Assembly (NCBI GenBank): GCA_946127115.1
Contig: CAMGYI010000002.1
Span: 186,001-250,000, forward strand
DNA from: an uncultured Chlamydia sp.
GTDB lineage: Bacteria > Chlamydiota > Chlamydiia > Chlamydiales > Simkaniaceae
DNA: 64,000 nt
Direction of reading: 5' to 3'
Below the pieces are notes generated by a model. It worked only from the letters and a program-made list of their open reading frames with translations, was not told the DNA's origin and did not search any database. The position numbers were made by a program, and so were the translations under genes. This document shows positions 34,528 to 43,812 of this stretch, in pieces. Within the stretch, counting starts at the first letter, position 1. Each line of letters opens with the position of its first letter.

Positions 34528-34743
34528 ATGCTTACAACTCCTCCTTACGTCGAAGATCTAGTGCTTTTAGACGATGTACAAACATATATGCTAAGTACAA
34601 TGAGGGATCAGATAGAATCTTTAGGTGCTCAGCGCGTTATCTATAACTGGATTCGCCCTCACTTCTTTCACGGAAAGACTCCAGAGCAATCTATAAGATG
34701 GATAGCAGAAGAGATTACATTCGAAGACTTTGTTAGGATCTGA
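34528..34743 (+). pseudogene. transposase/integrase C-terminal remnant
   Basis: A 71-codon frame ending [20 protein letters not shown] and a short acidic tail. The YNxIRPH...KTP pattern is typical of the end of DDE transposase/integrase core domains. The catalytic region is absent, so this is a fragment. The family cannot be named from this. Its last third plus the following ~80 bases are repeated at 23551-23725. Confidence 0.5.
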
Positions 34744-34821
34744 ATCGTCTAGGAGGAGTGAAGGCCAGTACATAGTTTCCTCTGATTTTATGGATCTTAC
34801 CCCCTTGAACTTACCAGTGCC
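34650..34821. repeat. direct repeat A, right copy
   Basis: This segment matches 23551-23725 in direct orientation. Here it continues upstream into the transposase-like frame and downstream directly into the copied tail of the small secreted gene. Confidence 0.82.
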
Positions 34822-34822
34822 A

Positions 34823-34949
34823 TTTCTTTTTAGTCAGGAAAAAAGAATGGAAGTCCTTTGAATCCTACTTTACGGGAATACTTGGGGTTTCAGTTGGTAG
34901 TAAATCACTCCCCTCTGGTGAAATTTTCCTAGACCTCAACAAACGTTAA
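34823..34949 (+). pseudogene. 3' fragment of the small secreted protein gene
   Basis: Sequence from TTTAGTCAGG to the TAA at 34947-34949 copies the last ~40 codons of the gene at 23013-23396. There is no start or signal peptide, and a 2-base deletion in the AT-rich stretch breaks the frame relative to the original. It is followed by the duplicated terminator hairpin (34963-34984). Confidence 0.82.
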
Positions 34950-34962
34950 TCCTCTTCTATCG

Positions 34963-34993
34963 AGCTCCAACTTTTGTTGGAGCTTATTCTCTT
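34963..34993. terminator. Rho-independent terminator (copy 2), overlapping the glycosidase stop
   Basis: AGCTCCAAC-TTTT-GTTGGAGCT followed by TATTCTCTT; it is the duplicate of 23410-23440. The glycosidase stop codon lies at its edge. Confidence 0.75.
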
Positions 34994-37614
34994 GATAAAT
35001 GGCCATATTCACCAAGCTGCTTGATGAGTTTAGCAACGAATCCAGTCCACCCCATCTGATGATTAGCGCCGAGACCTTCTCCAGAACATCCGTGGAAATA
35101 TTCATGAAAAAGGACATAGTCGTGGAAATGAGGATCAGACTGGAATTTGGGGCGGTCTCCGAACACAGGACGGTTTCCATTGGGATCATTTTTAAAAATA
35201 CTTACCAGACGCTTCGCAAGCTCGGCTGCCACATCCCAAAGATTCATAAAACTTCCAGAACCAACAGGACATTCAACTTTAAGCTCGTTGCCGTAGTAGT
35301 AATGGTATCTTTGGAGGGCTTCGATAAGAAGCACATTAAGCGGAAACCAGATAGGACCACGCCAATTGGAGTTCCCTCCAAAAAGGCGACTCTTTGATTC
35401 ACCGGGTTCATAATCAACTGAAAATTCATCTTTATCAACCTTGAGTATGAAGGGATTTTTATCATGACATTTTGAAATGGATCGGATCCCGTATGGACTG
35501 AGGAATTTCTCTTCGTCAAGCATGAAACTGAGCATGCGTGTGAGCTTATCTCTGTCGACAATGGAAAGAAGTCTCCGACCATCAATGCCGGGAGTCCTCA
35601 TACAGGCCACCTTTCTACATAAGTCAGGCCGGTGATCTAAAAACCAATCCATTTTCTTCTTAAAAACAGTCAATTTTTCAAGAATCTCAGGTTCGATGAT
35701 GGTCACTGCAAGAAGAGGCATAAGCCCCACAAGGGACCGCACTTTTAAGGGCATTTCTTTCCCATCTGCAGTTTTCAAAACATCGTAGTAAAATCCATCC
35801 TCATCGTCCCATAGTGGATGCGAACGAGCTCCTGAGTAGTTGATCGCATCAGCGATTAGGAGATAGTGGTTATAAAACTTGCTCGCCATACTCTCATAAG
35901 CAGCATCTTCTTTAGCAAGCTCAAATGCAATGGAAAGCATATTGAGACAAAACATCCCCATCCAACTGGTAGCATCGGATTGATAAAGAGTAGCGCCTAC
36001 AGGTAGTTCTTCGCTTCGATTAAAAACGCTAATGTTATCAAGGCCAAGGAAGCCTCCTTGGAAAATATTTTTTCCTGAATTATCTTTTCGGTTGACCCAC
36101 CATGTAAAATTCAAAAGGAGCTTTTGGAAAATGCGTTCTAAAAAGAGGCGGTCTTCAACTCCATTTCTTTTCCTATCGATTTGATAGACCCTAAGAGCTC
36201 CCCAAGCATGAACAGGAGGGTTCACATCGTAGAAATTCCACTCATAGGCTGGGAGCATCCCATTAGGGTGCATATACCACTCTTGAGTCAGAAGCTCCAT
36301 ATGATGTTTGGCATATTCTGCATCTAAAATAGCGAGTGGAAGAGCGTGAAAAGCCGTATCCCAGGAGAAGAACATGTTAAACTCCCACTTATCTGGAGTA
36401 GAAACAATATCATCGGAGTAGAGATGGAGCCACTCTCCATTTCGAGCAGCACAAGGATCTCTTGCGGGGAGGGGAGGATTAAAATTGGGATCTCCATCCA
36501 TCCATTCAGAAATGACCAAGTTGTAATACATTTTATTCCAGAGCATTCCAGCATAAGCTTGCCTTGCGATCATTCGGTGTTCATCAGTTAAAGATGTCGG
36601 AATGATTTCTCTATAGAATTCTTCTGCTTCTCTCATTCTCATCTTAAAAACTTTGCTATTTTCAGAAGCAATATTCTTCATCTCTTCTTCAGTGGTGAGG
36701 CGAAGATGGATCTCTCTAAATTCAGAAGGGGGAATTTTTACGATATAGTGAAAAGCCCCTTTTGTTCCTTCTCTATCCGGATTGACGGATTGAGTTTTTT
36801 GGTGAACGATATATTCATTGATCCCATCTTTGCTATACTTTCCCTTTCCCTTTGTTTCGTTTTCAGTGAAGAGAAGATCTTCTGCTTCTTCACCATAGAG
36901 AACATAATTGCCAACACCGGGGTGATTTGCCTCAATAGCATTGTTTCCTCCCCGAGCCTTTAGGAGAGGTTTGAGTGCCCCTTCTTTGAACCACTCATTC
37001 CGCGCCCAAAGTGTGGGAAGAACATGGAGAGTTTTCTCTTCATTCCCTCGATTATGAATGGTGATTCGAATCGCAATATCATCAGGTCCCTTTTTGGCAT
37101 ACTCGATAAAAACGTCATAATATCTGTTGTGATCAAAAATCCCGGTGTCAATAAGCTCATACTCCCCCTCATTTTGAGAACGATTAGCATTCGCCTTGCG
37201 TATCGCCTGATAGGGATATTCTGCTTGTGTGTATTTATAGAGATATTTCATGTAGGAATGAGTAGGGGTATTATCAAGGTAATAATAATACTCTTTCACA
37301 TCTTCCCCGTGATTTCCCTCTGGGTTTGAAAGACCAAAGATTCTCTCCTTGATAAAGGGGTCCTCCTCATTCCAGAAACCAAGAGCAAAACAAAGACGGG
37401 CATGTGTATCAGAAATCCCTGCTATTCCATCCTCTCCCCAACGATAGGCTCTTTCCATAGCCATTTCGAAGGGAAAATAATCCCATGTTGAACCATTCTT
37501 GCTATAATCTTCTCGAACAGTTCCCCATTGTCTCTCCGCTAGATAAGGACCAAAGTGTTTCCAATATTTAGTTTTCCTCTTGTCCTCTAGAAGACGTCTT
37601 TTTTCCGGATTCAT
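34984..37614 (-). CDS. MGH1-type (GH63-like) glycosidase
   Basis: A large cytoplasmic-looking protein of the MGH1/GH63 (alpha/alpha)6-barrel superfamily. Diagnostic blocks include FFSWDTAFHALPLAILD (catalytic-acid region), [62 protein letters not shown], and the C-terminal HEYFHGCSGEGLGANHQMGWTG. Family members hydrolyse alpha-glucosidic or mannosylglycerate-type linkages; the natural substrate here is unclear. The open frame extends to a TTG at 37668, but ATG 37614 with AAGG upstream is a better start (876 residues). A fragment of its 3' part is duplicated at 23468-23558. Confidence 0.83.
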   Translation of the reverse strand: MNPEKRRLLEDKRKTKYWKHFGPYLAERQWGTVREDYSKNGSTWDYFPFEMAMERAYRWGEDGIAGISDTHARLCFALGFWNEEDPFIKERIFGLSNPEGNHGEDVKEYYYYLDNTPTHSYMKYLYKYTQAEYPYQAIRKANANRSQNEGEYELIDTGIFDHNRYYDVFIEYAKKGPDDIAIRITIHNRGNEEKTLHVLPTLWARNEWFKEGALKPLLKARGGNNAIEANHPGVGNYVLYGEEAEDLLFTENETKGKGKYSKDGINEYIVHQKTQSVNPDREGTKGAFHYIVKIPPSEFREIHLRLTTEEEMKNIASENSKVFKMRMREAEEFYREIIPTSLTDEHRMIARQAYAGMLWNKMYYNLVISEWMDGDPNFNPPLPARDPCAARNGEWLHLYSDDIVSTPDKWEFNMFFSWDTAFHALPLAILDAEYAKHHMELLTQEWYMHPNGMLPAYEWNFYDVNPPVHAWGALRVYQIDRKRNGVEDRLFLERIFQKLLLNFTWWVNRKDNSGKNIFQGGFLGLDNISVFNRSEELPVGATLYQSDATSWMGMFCLNMLSIAFELAKEDAAYESMASKFYNHYLLIADAINYSGARSHPLWDDEDGFYYDVLKTADGKEMPLKVRSLVGLMPLLAVTIIEPEILEKLTVFKKKMDWFLDHRPDLCRKVACMRTPGIDGRRLLSIVDRDKLTRMLSFMLDEEKFLSPYGIRSISKCHDKNPFILKVDKDEFSVDYEPGESKSRLFGGNSNWRGPIWFPLNVLLIEALQRYHYYYGNELKVECPVGSGSFMNLWDVAAELAKRLVSIFKNDPNGNRPVFGDRPKFQSDPHFHDYVLFHEYFHGCSGEGLGANHQMGWTGFVAKLIKQLGEYGHLSRE
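35313..35403. repeat. source of the glycosidase fragment found at 23468-23558
   Basis: Within the glycosidase gene, GGAGGGCTTCGATAAG through TTTGATTCACC matches the left border copy with few differences. Confidence 0.88.
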
Positions 37615-37667
37615 ATCGCCTTTAAATGGTTTAATTTCTATATAGGAAACAAAGGTAAATTGTTTCA

Positions 37668-37965
37668 ATGAATAAGATTTTCGATATTATTGTAATTGGC
37701 GCGGGATCAAGTGGGCTTGTTGTTGCCATTGGGAGAGCCAAAGCAGGAAAGAAAGTTCTCTTTGTTGAAAAGAATAACTATGGAGGCGATTGTAGGTCCT
37801 CGAGCTGGAGAAATGCTTATGGAAATTTCGACTGCCATGCATGCTAAACTTCCCCTAAGAAAACTAAGCACGCTCATGCATCTCTACCCAATTGAACATT
37901 TAGCAATCCGAAAAGCTGCCGATAAATGGTTAACTGAAATGATCTTGGGAGTATTCCGTCGATGA
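37668..37965 (+). pseudogene. flavoprotein disulfide reductase (mercuric reductase-like) with large internal deletion
   Basis: The first 41 codons read FDIIVIGAGSSGLVVAIGRA (FAD-binding GxGxxG) and NNYGGDC, just reaching the first redox cysteine. The frame then jumps to the extreme C-terminal dimerisation domain (IVGPRAGEMLMEISTAMHAK, LYPIEHLAIRKAADKW), out of frame. The central FAD/NAD domains, some 350 codons, are gone. The junction around 37786-37793 shows shared GATTGT, pointing to a microhomology deletion. Related genes often neighbour TVP38-family genes, as here. Confidence 0.85.
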
Positions 37966-38652
37966 AGAAATGGCTTCCCCTCATTATCATCATCATCCTA
38001 ATGATTGCTGCCTACTTTATGGAATTGCCGAAGTATTTTACATTCAAATCGATTAAGATGCACCGCGAAGCCCTTGTTACACAAATTGATGCACGCCCAG
38101 TTCTTATGCCAATGCTCTTTATCCTTCTCTATATTGTCGTCATCAGCCTGTCCCTTCCAGGGGGAACAGTTCTTATCTATAATTGGAGGGTTTTTCTTTA
38201 ATATTCCTTGGGGAGTAATCTATGTTGTCATTGGAGCCACCGTTGGAGCCACCATTATTTTCCTGGCAGCTCGGACGGCTCTTAGAGATTTATTAAGAAA
38301 AAAAGCGGGCCCTTTTCTAAAAGAAATGGAGGGTGGGTTCCAAAAAAACGCCGCAAGCTATCTCCTATTCCTCCGATTTATTCCTCTATTCCCTTTCTGG
38401 TTGGTAAACATTGCCTCGGCTTCTCTCAATGTCAAAGCAAGAACCTACATTTGGACCACATTCGTGGGTATTATTCCCGGTTCCTATGTCTATACGCAAG
38501 CTGGAAGTGGGCTCGGTATAATCTTTGAGGAGGGGAAATCATTCTCATTAGACTCCATCTTTAATACTCAAATGAATTTTGCCCTTATCCTACTTGCTTT
38601 GTTCTCTTTAATCCCTATTCTTGTTAAAAAGCTAATACATGATCGACAGTAA
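37962..38652 (+). pseudogene. TVP38/TMEM64 (DedA-like, VTT domain) membrane protein, frameshifted
   Basis: The first frame (37962-38201) carries a TM segment and ISLSLPGGTVL. The second (to 38652) resumes LSIIGGFFFNIPWGVIYVVIGATVGA, LLFLRFIPLFPFWLVNIASA and GIIPGSYVYTQAGSG, all hallmarks of the TVP38/VTT domain. Removing one base at about 38175 restores a 229-codon gene. Its start overlaps the end of the flavoprotein pseudogene (ATGA) and its end overlaps the next gene, so it sat in an operon. Sequencing error is the main alternative. Confidence 0.8.
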
Positions 38653-39226
38653 CTACCGTACACCATATCAACGCCTGGTCATTGAACCACTACTCAAAAG
38701 AGCATTTTTGAAGAGGATCTCCCCCTTAATGGTCACTCTTATAGGGGCAGCTTCTGGCATCATAATTCCTCTTCTTCTATATTCCCAGCAGTCGATCAGT
38801 GCTCTAGTATTTCTAGGAATTAGCGGATTTTGTGATACTCTTGATGGAGCTCTAGCCCGCCATAAGAATTTGGCTTCTCCAAGTGGAGCCGTCTTAGACA
38901 TCGTAGCCGACCGCCTTGTCGAGTGGGCTATTCTATTGGGACTATTCCTTTATGCCCCCGAAAGTCGAGGGCTTATGACAATTTGGATGCTGGGCTCTGT
39001 TCTGCTCTGTATCACCACATTTCTGGTTGTAGGCATTTTTCAAGAAAACTCCTCAGAAAAGAGCTTCCATTATAGCCCTGGATTAATTGAGAGGGCGGAG
39101 GCCTTTATCTTCTTTAGCTTGATGATCTTATTTCCAAGATTTTTTACATTTTTAGCCCTTCTTTTTGGGAGTTTAACCTTTTTAACTGCAACCATTCGAG
39201 TTAAACAGTTCATTAAAATACAATAA
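38639..39226 (+). CDS. CDP-alcohol phosphatidyltransferase family protein
   Basis: A 195-residue membrane enzyme with the complete CDP-OH-P motif: Asp69-Gly70-x2-Ala73-Arg74-x8-Gly83-x3-Asp87-x3-Asp91. It has about five to six transmembrane segments. The family makes phosphatidylglycerol-phosphate, phosphatidylserine, phosphatidylinositol or related lipids from CDP-diacylglycerol; the alcohol acceptor cannot be told. It starts inside the TVP38 gene (14-base overlap). Confidence 0.83.
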   Translation: MIDSNYRTPYQRLVIEPLLKRAFLKRISPLMVTLIGAASGIIIPLLLYSQQSISALVFLGISGFCDTLDGALARHKNLASPSGAVLDIVADRLVEWAILLGLFLYAPESRGLMTIWMLGSVLLCITTFLVVGIFQENSSEKSFHYSPGLIERAEAFIFFSLMILFPRFFTFLALLFGSLTFLTATIRVKQFIKIQ

Positions 39227-39507
39227 TGAAAACCCAAACAAAATTGACTAGATAATTCTGAAAGGATGTGCTTCCTTGTTGAGGGAAGCGGACTCAACAA
39301 CTTCTCGGGCCTCGTCTTCAGTCTGAAATAAACCCTCGCTGACCTGGGAACGGCAACAAAAAACATTTCTTAACATATTTAACAGCATCATGGTCAGAGG
39401 TCACTTTCAACAAACCTATCCCGATTGATATCGGTTATCGAAAACAGGTTCTTAGTGGAAAAGAAAGTTGAATACATGGTAGGGTGCTAGAAAACTAGGT
39501 AGTAATA
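39227..39507. other. intergenic gap with possible decayed minus-strand ORF
   Basis: Nothing intact is seen. On the minus strand, two overlapping frames read like pieces of one protein (VTSDHDAVKYVKKC, then LFQTEDEAREVVESASLNKE to a stop at about 39249). This suggests a degraded small gene; no family is recognised. Confidence 0.25.
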
Positions 39508-40416
39508 ATGGTCAGTACACATGCAAGTCACAAAACTAAAATGCAGCATACTATCTCATATTTTTGTACAGCAGTAGGAGCATTTTTGGCAGCTCTCTCG
39601 ATTAAGATGTTCTTATTCCCCAATGAATTAATTGACGGTGGGATTATTGGTATTTCAATGATTTTGACCCGCCTCTCTACAAAAGTCCTCTTCCCAATAT
39701 ACTTTGTCGTCCTGACCCTTCCCTTTATCTACTTGTCATACAAGTTTATTAGGCGGACCTTCTTCATACAAATGATCATCGCAGTAATTCTTTTTGCTAT
39801 CTTTCTCGGCCTCTTGAATTATGTGGAACCTTTTGAATCGGATCCGTTGGAAGTCATCGTCATTGGGGGTGCTATTCTGGGTATTGGTGCGGGGATGATT
39901 ATTCGGTATGGAGGTTGCCTTGATGGAACAGAAATCATGGCAATTATTATCAACCGTAAACAAGGGTTTACTGTTGGGCAGGTCGTCCTCTTTATCAACA
40001 TCTTTATCTTTGCTGCTTATGGCGCAATTTTCCGTGATTGGCACATTGCCTTTCGCTCACTCCTTACCTATGTCGTGGCCTTCAAGATGATGGATATCGT
40101 TATTGTTGGTCTTGATGAACTCAAATCAGTGATCATTATTTCGACTAAACCCAAAGAACTTACTCAGCTTGTCATGCATGAAATGGGACTTGGTCTTACC
40201 ATCATGTATGGTCGCGGCGGCTACTCAGGAGATGCCCGAGAAATTCTCTTCGTTATTGTTGAACGTCTTGACTTATCCGATCTTAAGGATCTTGTTCTCC
40301 GCAAGGATCCCTCAGCATTTATGGCGGTTGAAAATTTGCATGAAGTGGTCTATGGAAGACAAGCAAAACTCCCCAACAAAAAGAAAGGCCGGAAGCGAGC
40401 CATCCCCGCCAAATAG
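39508..40416 (+). CDS. YitT family membrane protein (DUF161 + DUF2179)
   Basis: A 302-residue protein. Five or so TM segments form the YitT membrane domain; it contains FLFPNELIDGGIIGISMIL and the second repeat LGIGAGMIIRYGGCLDGTEIMAI. A C-terminal cytoplasmic DUF2179 domain follows (about 205-290; MGLGLTIMYGRGGYSGDAREILFVIVERLDLSDL). YitT proteins are widespread; the function is unknown, and transport or regulation is suspected. A Lys/Arg-rich tail (NKKKGRKRA) ends the protein. Single gene. Confidence 0.85.
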   Translation: MVSTHASHKTKMQHTISYFCTAVGAFLAALSIKMFLFPNELIDGGIIGISMILTRLSTKVLFPIYFVVLTLPFIYLSYKFIRRTFFIQMIIAVILFAIFLGLLNYVEPFESDPLEVIVIGGAILGIGAGMIIRYGGCLDGTEIMAIIINRKQGFTVGQVVLFINIFIFAAYGAIFRDWHIAFRSLLTYVVAFKMMDIVIVGLDELKSVIIISTKPKELTQLVMHEMGLGLTIMYGRGGYSGDAREILFVIVERLDLSDLKDLVLRKDPSAFMAVENLHEVVYGRQAKLPNKKKGRKRAIPAK

Positions 40417-40420
40417 GCTA

Positions 40421-40449
40421 TTGTAAATAAGATCGGTTCTCTTTATACT
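40421..40449 (+). promoter_or_regulatory. predicted promoter for the nadC-groEL-GT9 run
   Basis: TTGTAA (40421-40426) and TATACT (40444-40449) are separated by 17 bases. The nadC ATG begins at 40458, only 8 bases after the -10 box, so the transcript is probably leaderless or nearly so. Confidence 0.55.
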
Positions 40450-40457
40450 GGCACAGC

Positions 40458-41288
40458 ATGGATCCCCGCCTACTAAATGAAGTCACACGTAATATCGAGA
40501 TTGCCTTGAAGGAAGATGAAGTCTTCCGGGATCGGACAAGCATGGCTTGTGTTGACACGGGTTTCGGGCTAGGAACTCTTGTTCTAAAGGAAGAGGGAAT
40601 CATTGCAGGCTTGCCCTTTCTGGAGATGATCGCGTATGGGGTTGACCCGCTGATTACTGTAAGGCTGCTTGGCGATGAAGGGACGCGGGGAACACCAGGC
40701 TCTATCGCAGAAATGGAAGGACCGATTCACAGTTTACTCGCGATGGAAAGGACAGCAATTAACTTTATCCAACATGCAACAAGCATTGCTAGTGAGACTG
40801 CGCTTTATGTTAGGGCCGCAGATGGCTTGTGCGACATCTTAGATACACGAAAAACACTTCCTGGACACAGATATTTGCAAAAATATGCAGTCAAGGCGGG
40901 AGGAGGGAAAAATCACCGCTTCCATTTAGCCGATCAGATTCTGATTAAGGACAATCATTTAATGCATCTTGGGTTGGGGAAAGCGGTTAAGCGGGCCCGG
41001 GATACTTTTCCAGGCATGTGGCTTCAAGTTGAGGTAGAAAATAAAAAAATGTTTGAAGAAGCAGTAAATGCTTGCCCCGATGCTATCCTTCTTGATAACA
41101 TGAGTCCTGAAATAATCCGCGGATTTGTTTCACGAAATAAAAAGAAGATCTATTTGGAAGCTTCTGGGGGAATTGAGTTAAATAACATTCGCTCGTACGC
41201 AGAGACTGGTGTCAATGGGGTTTCCATTGGAAGACTCACCCACTCAGTCCGCGCTGTTGATATGAGCTTAAAAATTAGGAGAAAGTAA
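40458..41288 (+). CDS. nadC: nicotinate-nucleotide pyrophosphorylase (quinolinate phosphoribosyltransferase)
   Basis: A 276-residue enzyme converting quinolinate and PRPP to nicotinate mononucleotide in de novo NAD synthesis. Signature region: [41 protein letters not shown], and the C-terminal [20 protein letters not shown] that forms the phosphate site. nadA and nadB are not in this window; quinolinate may come from elsewhere in the genome or from the host. groEL follows after 2 bases. Confidence 0.9.
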   Translation: MDPRLLNEVTRNIEIALKEDEVFRDRTSMACVDTGFGLGTLVLKEEGIIAGLPFLEMIAYGVDPLITVRLLGDEGTRGTPGSIAEMEGPIHSLLAMERTAINFIQHATSIASETALYVRAADGLCDILDTRKTLPGHRYLQKYAVKAGGGKNHRFHLADQILIKDNHLMHLGLGKAVKRARDTFPGMWLQVEVENKKMFEEAVNACPDAILLDNMSPEIIRGFVSRNKKKIYLEASGGIELNNIRSYAETGVNGVSIGRLTHSVRAVDMSLKIRRK

Positions 41289-41290
41289 CT

Positions 41291-42889
41291 ATGTCGGTAC
41301 CTAAGGAACTGATTTTTGAAGAGGAAGCAAGAGAGAAACTCAAAGAGGGAATCGACAAGCTTGCAGACACCGTTGGCGTAACCCTTGGCCCTAAGGGGAA
41401 AAACATTGGAATTGAATCAAGTTGGGGAGCTCCAAAAATTACTAACGATGGAAATAGCATCGTCAAGGATATTGAATTGAAAGACCCCTACGCAAATATG
41501 GGTGTTTCAATGGGGAAGGAAGTTGCACGAAAGATCAAAGAAAAATCAGGCGATGGTACCACAACAGGAATTATTCTCCTCCAAGCTCTTGTAAAGCAAG
41601 GAATCAAAAATATTGCAAGCGGCATCAGCCCGATCAACTTAAAACGTGGAATCGACAAAGGCGTTGAAATCGTAATGCAAGAACTTGATGCTTTAGCAAT
41701 TCCTGTAGAAAAAGCTGATGCGATCCGGAATATTGCAACTGTCTCCGCTTCTGGAAACCAAGAGATTGGTCAGATGATTTTTGACGCTATCGATAAAGTC
41801 GGTAGCTCAGGCGTCATCACGATTGAAGAAGGAAAGGGAACCTCCACTACAATTGAAATGGTTGAAGGAATGCAGTTTGATCGTGGCTATATGAGTCCCT
41901 ATTTCTGCACAAATGCTGAAGCAATGATGGTCGAAATGATGAACACAAAAATCTTGATTACCGACAAGAAAATTTCATCAATTCAGGAAATACTTCCTTT
42001 GCTGCAGTCAATTGCTGCGTCGGGAAAAGGTCTACTTATTATTGCAGAGGACTTTGAGGGAGATGCTCTCTCAACCCTCGTTATGAATAAACTGCGTGGT
42101 TCACTTAAGATTGCCGCAGTCAAAGCACCAGGGTTTGGCGATCAACGCAAGGCAATGCTTGAAGATATTGCAGTGCTCACCGGAGCAACTGTTATCTCTG
42201 AAGAGAAAGGAATGCAGCTCATGGAAGCAACTGAAGAGGCCCTTGGACAAGCAGAACGGATTGAGATCGACAAGGAAAACACCACAATTGTTGGAGGTAT
42301 GGGTCAAAAAGAAGCAATTAACGCGCGCATTAAGCAAATTAATGCCGAATATGATAATGCCTCAAGCGATTACGATAGGGAAAAGCTTGAAGGGCGTCGT
42401 GCGAAATTGCAAGGAGGGGTTGCAGTCATCCGTGTAGGTGCTCCAACTGAGCCTGAAATGAAGCAAAAGAAACAAGACTTCGAAGATAGCTTAAATGCAA
42501 CCCGAGCGGCACAAGAAAGTGGTTTTGTTCCCGGTGGTGGCGTTGCCCTTCTCCGAGCGGGCCAGAAACTCAGAGAACTACAGCTAGATCCAGAAGAACA
42601 ATTAGGTTCAGAAATCGTTCTTAGTGCCTGCTCTGCTCCCTTTAAACAAATCGTAGATAACTGCGGGAAAGATAGCTCTATTTACTTAGAAGAGGTTCTA
42701 AGTAAAGAGTCTTCTTTTGGGTTCAATGCTGCTAATGAAACGGTTGAAGACCTGATTAAAGGAGAGGTGATCGATCCGACTAAGGTTGTAAAAAACTCTC
42801 TTAAATATGCTGCTTCAGTTGCGGGAATCGTCTTGATTTCTGAAGTTTTGATTGCAGATGCACCTGAGAATGAGGAAGAATCCGCGTGA
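41291..42889 (+). CDS. groEL: GroEL paralogue (chaperonin Hsp60-like), no adjacent groES
   Basis: A 532-residue group I chaperonin. It has [16 protein letters not shown], the ATP-binding [34 protein letters not shown] and GGGVALLRA near the C-terminus. Several positions depart from canonical Gro[23 protein letters not shown] replaces the usual fGaPtitkDGVtVAkeI. The Gly-Gly-Met tail is missing (ends ENEEESA). No groES lies upstream; it sits between nadC and glycosyltransferase genes. Chlamydiae carry several divergent groEL paralogues, and this looks like one of the accessory copies rather than the main chaperonin. Confidence 0.88.
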   Translation: MSVPKELIFEEEAREKLKEGIDKLADTVGVTLGPKGKNIGIESSWGAPKITNDGNSIVKDIELKDPYANMGVSMGKEVARKIKEKSGDGTTTGIILLQALVKQGIKNIASGISPINLKRGIDKGVEIVMQELDALAIPVEKADAIRNIATVSASGNQEIGQMIFDAIDKVGSSGVITIEEGKGTSTTIEMVEGMQFDRGYMSPYFCTNAEAMMVEMMNTKILITDKKISSIQEILPLLQSIAASGKGLLIIAEDFEGDALSTLVMNKLRGSLKIAAVKAPGFGDQRKAMLEDIAVLTGATVISEEKGMQLMEATEEALGQAERIEIDKENTTIVGGMGQKEAINARIKQINAEYDNASSDYDREKLEGRRAKLQGGVAVIRVGAPTEPEMKQKKQDFEDSLNATRAAQESGFVPGGGVALLRAGQKLRELQLDPEEQLGSEIVLSACSAPFKQIVDNCGKDSSIYLEEVLSKESSFGFNAANETVEDLIKGEVIDPTKVVKNSLKYAASVAGIVLISEVLIADAPENEEESA

Positions 42890-43812
42890 CTCGTTCTGCC
42901 GTCCTCTGTGCGTCGGGAATCGGTGATGGGCTACTCATGATGATTGTAGCCTGTCACCTCAAAAAGCGTGGATGTAATCCTACAGTTTTTCACGATAGCG
43001 CAAAGGAGCTGTCCCTCCTCTTTAAAGAGCATACCTTTAAAAGGCATGCTCCCTTAGAGGAACTTGAAAACTATGATACTGTTATTGTAGAAAATGATAA
43101 TTCAAAACGAGCATGGGATCTGTTTCGACTCCGCGACCAAGGGAGGATGGGGCAGCTGCGATTTATCTTTCCCACCCCAAGTACGTGCTTCAAACAAGGA
43201 GACTTCCTCTTTGATTCTAGTCTCCCCGTTGCAACAAATTTAGCCAATGCTTGCGCCGCACTCCTTGGGAGCCCCTACAGCAAAGAAAATGATCTAAACC
43301 TCCCTCAAGGAGAACATCAGAAGTATTCCAAGAGAGTTTTAATCCACCCGACGAGTAATGATCCCAAGCGGAATTGGGGAAAAAAACAATTTCTAGAGCT
43401 TGCTAAGCTCCTTGAAATAGAAGGATACTCCCCTGTTTTTTGCGTTAGCCCGAATGAACGGATGGAATGGGGAAAACTTGGTATAGAGCTTCCTCTCTTT
43501 GAAAACTTAAAAGAGTTAGCCGCATATATTTATGAGTCGGGATTTCTAATTGGAAATGATTCGGGGCTTGGGCATTTGGCTTCCAACTTAGGAATCAAAA
43601 CCTTAACCGTTTCAGGAAACCCAAAAAGAATCCGCCTTTGGCGCCCTGATTGGGCGCATGGAAAAGTTGTGACGATTCCCTTTCCCCTTCCCAACTTTAA
43701 AACAATCAACTTCCGAATGAGAGAAAACTATTGGCAAAAATTTATCCCTGTTAAAAAAATCTTTAAGGCCTTTATGGAGCTAACACATGAAAGCCGCAGT
43801 CATTTGCTCTAA
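42886..43812 (+). CDS. glycosyltransferase family 9 (heptosyltransferase-like) protein 1
   Basis: A 308-residue GT-B fold protein of the GT9/ADP-heptose transferase type. The N-terminus is [20 protein letters not shown]. The donor-binding half has [26 protein letters not shown], and [23 protein letters not shown] with the family's conserved 'NDSG..HLA'. It overlaps groEL by 4 bases (GTGA) and is followed by a clear paralogue. It is probably an LPS/LOS or other surface glycan transferase; the sugar and acceptor are unknown. Confidence 0.8.
   Translation: MTRSAVLCASGIGDGLLMMIVACHLKKRGCNPTVFHDSAKELSLLFKEHTFKRHAPLEELENYDTVIVENDNSKRAWDLFRLRDQGRMGQLRFIFPTPSTCFKQGDFLFDSSLPVATNLANACAALLGSPYSKENDLNLPQGEHQKYSKRVLIHPTSNDPKRNWGKKQFLELAKLLEIEGYSPVFCVSPNERMEWGKLGIELPLFENLKELAAYIYESGFLIGNDSGLGHLASNLGIKTLTVSGNPKRIRLWRPDWAHGKVVTIPFPLPNFKTINFRMRENYWQKFIPVKKIFKAFMELTHESRSHLL

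Larger units (their letters stand above)
23551..34821. mobile_element. putative composite island: direct repeats A flanking the giant gene
   Basis: About 11 kb bounded by two same-orientation copies of a transposase-like fragment. Outside these lie duplicated pieces of the host locus. The ancestral order was small secreted gene-terminator-glycosidase gene. Now the left side keeps the intact small gene and a glycosidase scrap, while the right side keeps a scrap of the small gene and the intact glycosidase. This is what insertion with a target duplication of some 570 bp would leave. No intact transposase remains. Confidence 0.6.

Noticed and set aside
36324-37329. Several 75-100 codon plus- and minus-strand ORFs inside the glycosidase
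   Set aside because: All overlap strongly conserved glycosidase motifs in the true frame.
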